In this document: one piece after another, positions 22,527-30,634 of the stretch
Layout: each line of letters begins with the position of its first letter
Position numbering within the stretch: position 1 is the stretch's first letter
Source: Austropuccinia psidii
Lineage: Eukaryota; Basidiomycota; Pucciniomycetes; Pucciniales; Sphaerophragmiaceae
NCBI GenBank assembly: GCA_023105745.1
Contig: JALGQZ010000007.1
Location: forward strand, 2,711,592 to 2,775,591
Length of the DNA stretch: 64,000 nt
Reading direction: 5' to 3'
Notes under the pieces: model-generated
Database searches by the model: none
What the model was told of the DNA's origin: nothing
What the model saw: only the letters and a program-made list of their open reading frames with translations
Position numbers and translations under genes: made by a program

Positions 22527-22939
22527 GTGGTTAGTGATTCCGGGTTGCTTTCAACTTTCATCAAATTTGAAATGGGTTCAATTCCCCTCTCTGGTAGTAA
22601 TTCTGCTGCCAGACCTGTCAGTTTCTGGAATAGGGTAACCATGCTGGGTAGCATATTCTGAGCCTTGAGCAAGCTTAGTGATGCAATTTGGTATCGTTGT
22701 GTTCCTTGATTCTGTCAAACAAGATTGATCTTTGGAAACTTGTTGTGATTGAGGGTGCTCAACCTTGATCATGATTTGAGAAGTACTGATTTAAATTTCC
22801 TTATTTAAAATGCTGGAAGGATGTGTGCTTGTCAAACATTGACTAAACTCATTAATTTGGGGCTATAAGAACATCATCCAGTATAAATCAGAGTAGTCTT
22901 TTGGTGAGTTGAATTATTTTCTGTATTGAGGTGGTCATT

Positions 22940-23232
22940 TTATGACCAGCAGTCATAATTTGACATTTTAAATTCTTTGATCTTCCTTTTCTGTATCTGA
23001 ATAGCCTAGCTTGTTTGGTTGATTTTTTCCCCATGTCTTGATATAATTTTCTTGATTTTAGGCCAAATTATGACCGGCAGTCATAATTTTGACATTTTGA
23101 ACTTCTTCTATCTTCTTTTTCTGTATCTGAATGGCCTAGCTTGTTTGGTTTGTTTTTGTTTCTTCTTGTTTTCCTTTCCATATTTTATCTCTTCCTGTCT
23201 CAAACAACCAAATTATGACTGGCGGTCATAAT
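22940..23232 (+). repeat. Three-copy repeat with a conserved palindrome (element F spacer)
   Basis: Copies begin at about 22940, 23067 and 23212. Each has (A)TTATGAC-n5-GTCATAA(T) followed by TTTTGAcATTTT and TTCTTTTTCTG. The arms stay complementary in all three copies while the 5-nt centre varies (CAGCA, CGGCA, TGGCG). It sits 3' of the F gag-protease frame on the minus strand. The 22600-22940 stretch has no feature I can support. Confidence 0.65.
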
Positions 23233-23547
23233 TTTGATATTTTGAGCTATCTATATCTTCTTTTGCTGTTTCTTCACACCATGTTTTCATTGTTCTTTTT
23301 AAAAGAAAGAGAAATATCATTAATAAAGGCCTATGGGCCCACACTTCCCCAAACTTGTGCCATTTTTTATATGAGGTGGCATAAGAACAGATAACGACCC
23401 CTGTTTTTTTTAAATAAAATCATGACACTTGTACATTGAAAATAATCTCTTGGAAAATGTTGAGTTTGAAGTCCTTTATTGAATAATGATTTATAGCCTT
23501 GAGTGATAAGATACTTGAAAAAAAATTGAAAAAATTGAAATTCTTCT

Positions 23548-23728
23548 TTGATAAGGCAGGAGGTCACTGCCCTGAATTATGGGAATTTTGAAAAAGTTTT
23601 TTTTCATGTTTTTTAATGATTTTAAATTCCTCTTTGATAAGGCAGGAGGTCACTTCCCTGAATGATAAGAGACTTGAAAAAAAAATTGAAATGCCTCTTT
23701 GACAAGGCAGGAGGTCACTTCCCTGATA
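23548..23728 (+). repeat. Three-copy repeat GATAAGGCAGGAGGTCACT
   Basis: Copies near 23548, 23630 and 23693 share TCTTTGAtAAGGCAGGAGGTCAC, then TkCCCTGA. They are separated by AT-rich filler with GAAAAAAATTGAAA. The repeat is non-coding and lies between the F gag-protease frame and the palindrome repeat. Confidence 0.6.
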
Positions 23729-23842
23729 CTAATACAGATATGAAAATAATTCTCTTTTTTTTAGGTTATTTCTTTTATGATTTTTTGCTATTTTTTATGG
23801 TGGTTTTTTTAATTGGTGATTGAAATTGGATTACTTCAGTTA

Positions 23843-24750
23843 TTATTGAAAAATATTCAACCTTCTGTTGTGAATTACTGAAAGACATATGTCCTTCAAT
23901 ATTTCTCCAAATATCTTGTTGCGTTGTTTTCTTTGTGTATTTCCTTTCCATCCTGAAACAAAACCTTTGACTTCATGAATAAACATATACCCAAAATCCC
24001 ACCAGCAAAGAGTTCCTCGCAAGATTTCCAAACCATCTAGATTCAGATCTTCTTGAGCCCATAACATTTTGTGATACATTCCATCTATTGTCATTTGATA
24101 ATATCCATAAGGCTTCTTCCAGTAAGGATTCCGTAAATTTCTTTTAATTCCAATAGTGGTTAGTAATTCCAGAAAATCAATATTTGTAAGATTTGATCCA
24201 GGTAGTTATGAAAGATATTAGGTTTGAATTATTGGTGAATCTAGCTCATAATCATACAGTTCTTTAAATGTTATTATTGGAAGTATTACATAATCTTCCA
24301 CCCCTTCATATTCTGGTATGTCTTTCTGTATGCCATTTTGATTCTGGGAGTCATTTGGTAATCTAGATTTAATTCCTTGATTTTGATTAAATAAATCAGT
24401 TAAGCTTGAAAGGCAGCATATTTGATCATAGGCATTATTACATTATTCTAGAATGCTAAGTCCAGCTAGCCTTTGTGTATTTTCTGATAAGTCTCCTTCT
24501 TCTAGGTCTTCAAACATTCTGTTTTGTTTATATTTATCTTCCCAATTTCCATTATTTTGTTGACATAACTTCAATTCATCTTCTGATTCTACCAATTTTC
24601 CTTCTAGAACTATTTCCATTCTTTGTTTAATCCCTTTTTAATATAAATATCCCAAGCTTGATCCATTTTGTCTTCAGTAATTATGGAAATTTCCTTTTCC
24701 AATTCTTCAAATTTTCTTTTTGCCAATGGCTTGATTATGCTATCTTTTGG
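23843..24750 (-). pseudogene. Decayed C-terminal part of element F ORF1
   Basis: An 83-residue open stretch at 23843-24094 (DGMYHKMLWAQEDLNLDGLE ... CWWDFGYMFIHEVKGFV) is Trp/aromatic-rich and ends in an Arg/Lys-rich tail. Between 24095 and 24750 coding-like residues continue with frequent stops. I do not recognise the domain. It lies in line with the gag-protease frame and probably ended ORF1. Confidence 0.4.
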
Positions 24751-25821
24751 TTATTCACTTAGTAAATCTTTTTCAGTATCACCAATGTACCCGGTTTCCT
24801 CTTGAAATAAATTGAAACAGTCTTCTGAAATTCTTGAGGAATTTGCTTCAGGTGGCTTCAGATCCATTTTGATTTTCTTCTGTGGGATTCCTACTTGATC
24901 TTCTTTGTTCATACCACTTAACTCAAGTGCTAGCCATTTCTCTGGGTCTTCTATGGACATGTCCAAATTTCTTCTCATCTTCTTCAGTTCCATTTTTATT
25001 TTTTCGATTGCTTCACTATCATCTACCTTCACTTCATCCTCTTCTGGAGCCTTCCCTTTGGATTTTCTTTCAGTTTGAGGTGGAATACTTTCTTTAGATG
25101 AAGATAATATGCTTAACTTTTCTTCATCTATTATCTGGTTGAAATTTTCAAATACTAGGAAGTCCAGGTAGGTTTTCTCTTCACTTTCAAAAGTGACTTC
25201 AAAATTTTTAATTTGACCAATTGGCTTCAAAAAGTTATCTGTTGATTTTGATGTGTAAGGGCTGATGTTTAATTCTGCTTTTAGGGCTATTTCCTGAGTT
25301 ATAAAATTCAAGTCATTCTTTGCATCAAAAATAGCTGAGAAGGGTATATTGTTAGGTCCGAGAAGTATTGTCTTCACTATTGTTGAAGATTGACTTTCTG
25401 TTTCCTCTGTTTCATTTCTTTTGGATGATTCTGCTCCATGTATTGACCATTTTCCAATCTCTGAAGATGCACAAAGCTCCATACCTCTTGGTGGAGAAAT
25501 TTGCCAGCCCATAGATTGAGGGTTACATATTGGTAAACAAAATAAACGTCCATCTTGCTCTGGATAACTAGATATTTCCCCTTGGTTGTGTGAAAATTCC
25601 AATTTAACATTATTATCTGCTAAAAATGGTCTTCCAAGTATGGTGTGTACAGCTCCTTTTGCTATGAATAAATGAATTTCTTTTTCTTCTCCTGTTATCA
25701 TAGTAATGGGTGTAAATTCTGAGAGTCCAACCAAAGATGTGGTATGTCCATCAATTTCTCTGAGATTCATATTGAGCTTTCTATTTGTAAGTGAGGCTTG
25801 AATTGCAATTATGTCCACCAA
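24751..25821 (-). pseudogene. Element F ORF1 after the protease frameshift
   Basis: Continues the aspartic protease (AIQASLTNRKLNMNLREIDGHT ... ILGRPFLADNNVKLEF, where the second fold half ends). A second protease-like module then seems to begin (NNIPFSAIFDAKNDLNFITQEIALKAELNI), followed by a Lys/Glu-rich region. The frame is offset from 25781-26659 because of the 67-bp duplication at 25745-25878. The real protein would run through without the internal start. Confidence 0.65.
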
Positions 25822-25878
25822 TTCCTCTGAGATTCATATTGAGCTTTCTACTTGTAAGTGAGGCTTGAATTGCAATTT
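25745..25878. repeat. 67-bp tandem duplication breaking the element F protease
   Basis: Units 25745-25811 and 25812-25878 are near-identical (TGTCCAYCAATTYCTCTGAG ... TTGAATTGCAATT), differing at only a few bases. As 67 is not a multiple of three, the duplication shifts the frame just after the protease DTG segment. Confidence 0.9.
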
Positions 25879-26659
25879 CCTCTGGTATTATATTAATTTC
25901 TGATCCAGTATCCACCAATGCCATTGTAGGATATTCTTCTCTTCCAATAAATACTTCCATAAATGAAAGTGGGCATGCATAATGTAATCTTGGGGTATCA
26001 TAGTCCTGTAGCTTCAATGAAAGTAGTCTTTCTTGAATATTTGACGTATTGACTGATTTTATCACCTCTTTTTCCTGGGTAGTTAAATTTTGTAATTTAT
26101 CAATAAAGGTTGGTGACATTAATAATATTTCTTCAAGAGTAAGATTTATTTTTTGTTCAAGTATTTTCTTCATCACATGTTCAACTATTAGCTTTGGATT
26201 ATTGGCTGTAGATTTTACCTTGTTCTTTAATTCCATCTTTTGTGATTCCTGTCTAAGTACCTCCTTATCCTTTTCCTTGGAAATGATTTCAATATCATCA
26301 TTATCTACTTCCTTTCCTTCTTGTGTTTTCTTGTATTTTGTTGGAACTAGAACTCTGATTTCTTCTTCTGCCTCATCTTCCTCATGGTAGGAACCTGGTA
26401 TCTTCTTTTTAAAGGGTTTTTGTGTTTCAGTTTTATCCTCTTGCTGGGTTTGACTTTGACTTTCCTGTCTTGCAGCTCTTTTCCTTGTCTGTATAAGCCC
26501 AATATTTATTTGAACATTTTCATTTGCTGGTGATATTTGAGGAGGTTTCCAGTTTCCCCATTCTTCTATTTGAGCTATAGATGTTGCCTTCTCACCTTTG
26601 CTTTCCTCAATTACTGTTGTTTCTTGCTTATTTGTGGGTGGATTTGATTGTTCCATCAT
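25781..26659 (-). pseudogene. Element F linker and aspartic protease active site
   Basis: A hydrophilic, charged linker of about 200 residues leads to RLHYACPLSFMEVFIG, then MALVDTGSEINIIPEE with the catalytic DTGS at residues 250-253 of this stretch. It is in the same frame as the zinc-knuckle piece and gag upstream, separated only by stop codons (a TAG at 26678-26680 and a TGA at 26900-26902). ORF1 was therefore once a single gag-protease frame. Confidence 0.75.
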
Positions 26660-26677
26660 TTTCTTTGTAAAATCCTC

Positions 26678-26881
26678 CTAATCTTTGGAAAAATGTTTGA
26701 CTAATTCTTTTGCAGATTTAGGGCCTTCTGTGGGTACTCTTTGAAAATTTGGAAAAAGATATGTTCCTCCACGCTTCAAGACAATTCTTTTCACCAAGTA
26801 TTCTGTGAGATGATTAAATCTTATTGCGGAATGTCCTTCTTCTAAGCAGTAATAACACTTCAGTAGCTGTCTTGGAGCCAT
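26678..26881 (-). pseudogene. Zinc-knuckle segment of element F, last Cys lost
   Basis: Reads KCYYCLEEGHSAIRFNHL, i.e. CX2CX4HX4 followed by Phe where a CCHC knuckle needs Cys. VLKRGGTYLFPNFQRVP follows. It is in frame with gag and with the protease part. Confidence 0.7.
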
Positions 26882-26899
26882 TTTTGCTGGAACATATGG

Positions 26900-28480
26900 T
26901 CAATAACCAGGAGATATGGGTGGTGAAGGATATCTTGGCCTGAATGGCTGTGAGTTTTGTATAGTTCTATGATCTTGATTATTGTTTGGTTGAGGTTTCT
27001 TGGGAGATTCAACTACTTCAGAGAGGTGTTTGAGCTGATTCAATACTTCCTTAACTGCTTCATTCCCAGTATCCTTTGATTGATTTTCTTGTCGATGAGG
27101 ATTTTTAATTGTTTTGGTAAGATCTTTCATTTGCTTTAAGACTTCTTCCCAGCTTTCCTCTTCAAACCTAGCTTTCTTCTCTTGTGACTTTGGTTGTGGA
27201 AATTCCTTCGATTGAATTAAGACTTTGGCTTCTAAATCTTGTTCAATATATAACTTTAAGATTTCCAATCTTGGAATGATATAACCACCATCCAAAGCTT
27301 GCACCATGGCCTTATCTTTAATCATTTCTTTGTAAATAGATTCTTGAACACTTGAGGAAAGACTTGCCAAAATCTCTTGATTGTGATTGATATCTCCTTG
27401 TATATATTGATACCTTCTGAGATAATTAATAATGGATTCATATTCACCAATGGACTTTTCATATTGAGTCATATTTCTAATTCCTCCTTCTTGTTGAATC
27501 TTTGTAAATAATTGAGTAATGGAGGACAGCTTGTATCTTCTTTCAGGTGACACTATTCCCCATCTCCTCTTCATATCCAATTTTAATTGCTCCCAATCGC
27601 CAGTTTCATATCCAGGAATTCCTTCAATATGGTAGCTAATTTCTTGATCTTTAGTCCAAAAGGATATCTGTCTTTCTATATCCCTTCCACTTGCTCCTTC
27701 AATTTCTCCTATATTTTCTACTCTTTTAATAAATCTTTCCACTTCCTTGCCATCAAACCATAAATTATAATCCTTTGGTCTGATCTTAACAATGGGTGTA
27801 TTGTTTTGTGGGATTTCTTGTTGCAATGGGCTTGAAGCCTGTGCATGAATTTTAACCCGCTTTGGTAGAGTATTTGGCCTTTGTGAGGTGAATAGAGTTG
27901 ATGAGGCCATAGGCCTTGAAAATGGTGATGGTGACCCTTCTTGTCTAAAGATTCTTGGCATGCTTTTATTTTCTTCCATTGGGCTGTTTTCTGTGGTAAA
28001 ACTTGACTCTTTCATTCCCCCTTCTTTTTTAAGGAGTTCAATTAATTCTTGTTGCATTTCCAACATTCTTTGATGAAGTCTTTCTACATCAGAAATATCT
28101 TCTTGTCCTTGCATGGTCTCTTCATTTATAATTTCTTCTTTGGATTCATCTGGATTGTGTGGTATCTTTGATGATGATGCTGAATCCATATTGATATATT
28201 TTTTGTTTATTTCCTCTTTTTCACTCTTCTTTTTAATTTCAAATAGTTCCTCAAGTAATTTCTGAAAATAATCTGTAACTATCTTTTGATCTTTATTCTT
28301 GGTTCTGGGTGTACCAACTGGTATACTATAATCTATAGGTGATTCTTCTCCAGGTGGTGTTTGTCCTCTTTTTGGATAATAATAGTGAAATGATTTTGTT
28401 GAAGAACTTGATGGTGACAATGATTTAGAATTTTGTGGTTCTTCTGATTCCAGATTGACTTTATAGGTGCTTCAAATTTT
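26900..28480 (-). pseudogene. Gag of element F
   Basis: About 506 residues are open. The N-terminus is Ser/Pro-rich; a Lys/Glu-rich helical stretch (DVERLHQRMLEMQQELIELL) follows. A capsid-like core comes next (DYNLWFDGKEVERFIKRVENIGEIEGASGRDIERQ ... WEQLKLDMKRRWG ... FTKIQQEGGIRNMTQY), then a Lys/Gln-rich tail. It differs strongly from the A/D gag, which marks a separate Gypsy lineage. The first Met is uncertain: the open frame begins near a TTG and runs back to about 28463. A TGA ends it before the knuckle. Confidence 0.72.
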
Positions 28481-28568
28481 TTATTGATAAAAGGCTTTTT
28501 TTTTATGGACTAAATTTGAATGTTTTTTTTTTTTGATAATTGACGGATTATTGATGGTTGAAGCTGTT

Positions 28569-28587
28569 GGCCACTGTTGGGACACCA
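28569..28587 (-). promoter_or_regulatory. Primer-binding-site candidate of element F
   Basis: Two bases after the LTR end (...CCCACA|TC) the minus strand reads TGGTGTCCCAACAGTGGCC. It starts with TGG, as needed to pair with a tRNA CCA end, and is unlike the GGGGCC motif of the A/B/D/E lineage. I cannot name the tRNA. Confidence 0.55.
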
Positions 28588-28589
28588 GA

Positions 28590-29113
28590 TGTGGGAACCC
28601 CTTTTGGTTTGGGATGAAATAAGGCAGTACCTTGAGGGGGAAATTATTGGTAAGTCTGTTTTGAACTTCAGAATTTTCCAATAACCATGGGTGCTAAGGT
28701 GTATTAGCTTCCCCTCTAATTAATACTGAATAGTCAGCCTACAGAGAATCACAAAATAAAATAAGATTTGTGGCTTTAACAGATAGAGAAGACTTATCAG
28801 CAGTCTCTCAATCAGACCTATCAATAACACTACAGTAAAAACTCTGATCTAAAATTTCTGATCAAAATAAACACTAATATCTTTTTTATTTTATTTTAAT
28901 AAAAGTGATGATAATATATATATATATGTTTTGGGTTTCTTTTATTTTAATAAAACTAATCAGAATATTTTTTTTTGTTTTTTTTTTAAATAAGAATGAT
29001 AAGAATATATATTTTTTTATGGTTTTAGGTTGATTATAATGATTTTTTTTGATATGAGTACTAATAATAAGACTACTGGATTTGATTCTTTTAGGATTTT
29101 TTTTAATACTGAG
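28590..29113 (-). repeat. 5' LTR of element F, inner part (R/U5 side)
   Basis: Starts at the PBS side with TGTGGGAACCCC (plus-strand view), as at 54709 in G (TGTGGGAACTCC). At 29113 it is interrupted by element E; its continuation is 47328-48770. The combined length is about 1967 bp, close to the 1996 bp of the G LTR. Confidence 0.8.
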
Positions 29114-30610
29114 TGTCAGGGTGAGTCTATGTAGTAGCTTAAAAATAGTAAATACAAGCTAGCACTATGACTGTGACACACACAAAATAAATGAAAATTA
29201 AGTCTTCAGGTCCTACTGCTATGTGGTAACAGTGGTGATGAGTCTATTGAGGACCTGGGTTGCAATGCTCTAATATCTTTGACTGTAAAGAAACACTACA
29301 ATAATTAATTATTTGAATTATATCAATATAATCCTAAGAGTACTACTGGTATAAGACAGTTTTACTACGTAAGGATGTTAATTCATGATAAGATGAGTCT
29401 TTTCCAGTGAGGAAAGACCTGCTTTTATCTCCTCTGAGGACTGTGAAAGACTGGTAGGCTCTTCACACGTCTACAGAGTGAAAATTTTCACTCTGGAGGC
29501 TGGGTTGTGGTTCTGTACCATCAATTCTGACGTCAGCATAGTCAGAATTGTGGTTTTTGGACCACAAATGATCATTCTGGATCAATACAGGGTGAAAAAA
29601 CTCTTCACAGGCCACGTCAGCACCATTGTGACGTGTCCAGAGTGTCTGGATGACTAATATTAGTCATTCTGGGCGGGTTTAAGCTTTAAACAACCATTAT
29701 TTTAAGTATCAAGCCAGTACTGGTTGGTACAGGTTTGGTACAGGCCAGTATTGGTCAAAATACTTCCAACCAAGATATCTCAGTCAGTTTTTGAGATATC
29801 AAGAAACCAAGAGCACAGAATTGAAGGGCTTAATGAGCTCTTCAATTTGGTATGCTTCATGTTTACCCTTCTTGCAAATAGCAAAAGTTATAAGGGTTTT
29901 AAGTTTTTGGATGTAATTTTGTACATCAGTATGAGGCTTCAAAAACTTCCATGCTAGATATCTTCTTCAATTTGGAAGATATCTGTATTCTGATGATACA
30001 GTTTTGTAGGGCTTGATTAGCTCTACAGTTTGGTATATTACACTGTACATTTGTATGAGTGTATGCCAAAAATACAGGGGTTTGTTTATTTTCTTGTTTT
30101 CAGAATATCTGTATTTTGGTTATTAAACCTTTGAACCAAGATCCCTCAGTCAATTTAAGAGATACAGAGGTCTAAGGTGTCTCAAATTAAAGCTCTTGTT
30201 GAGATCTTTAATTTGGTTATACTGTGGTACGGTTTTGTACAAGCCCTCTTTGACTTTCAGGGGGACTTGGTTTTGAAAATAAGGTTATATGGTATCTCCA
30301 GTTGTAGTGGTGTTACAACAACATGGATGATATCATTGTGTAGCTCTCTATGTGAGCTTTAAGAAAAATAACAATTCTGGTGGGGTTCCCATTAAATATA
30401 CATAAGTTAGATTAGAGGCCAGAATAAGAGTTTTTGCTTATTTGGTCTTATCTTTGATAGGGCATATCTTTGTCCTTTCTTATTATCTTTGAGGAGGTTT
30501 CCTCTTTATAATTTACTTGTATTGGCTATATTTGTCCAATATTCCTCATACCATTACTTATGGCATGTTGGATGTCATGCTGGTGCTCTATTTTGAGTCA
30601 CAGGCTGACA
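29114..30610 (-). repeat. 3' LTR of element E
   Basis: Plus-strand view TGTCAGGGTGAGTC ... GGCTGACA, with perfect TGTCAG/CTGACA ends. Near-identical to 35731-37038/47135-47322 and homologous to the D LTRs in inverse orientation. It contains TGACGTCA (near 29530) and further TGACG motifs, and a TATA-like CTTTTATC at 29422-29429. A CTGAG duplication lies to its left. Confidence 0.92.
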
Positions 30611-30634
30611 TACCCTCCCTCCAAAAAAGGCTCA

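Larger units (their letters stand above)
20690..22600 (+). pseudogene. tRNA-Glu-like sequence (SINE head or tRNA pseudogene) split by transposon H
   Basis: With H removed and one GTG copy dropped, the flanks join as GGTGTAGTG plus GTTAGTGATTCC, the D-arm/A-box of a tRNA-Glu/Asp-type gene. Downstream come CTTTCAA, matching a Glu (UUC) anticodon loop, and GGGTTCAATTCCCC, a T-arm/B-box. The acceptor stem does not pair, the anticodon stem is eroded and the spacing to the T-arm is longer than in a tRNA. It is therefore a tRNA-derived SINE or a pseudogene, not a working tRNA. Only the parts outside 20706-22526 belong to it. Confidence 0.55.

Noticed and set aside
22530..22600. Functional tRNA-Glu gene
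   Set aside because: The 5' half is separated by 1.8 kb of H, the acceptor stem does not pair and the anticodon stem is eroded.
22433..22672. 79-residue minus ORF spanning the H right end
   Set aside because: It crosses the transposon boundary and reads the antisense of the tRNA-like sequence.
29724..29957. 77-residue ORF, also present at 36341-36574
   Set aside because: Both copies lie inside the two E LTRs; identity reflects LTR duplication, and no protein features are seen.
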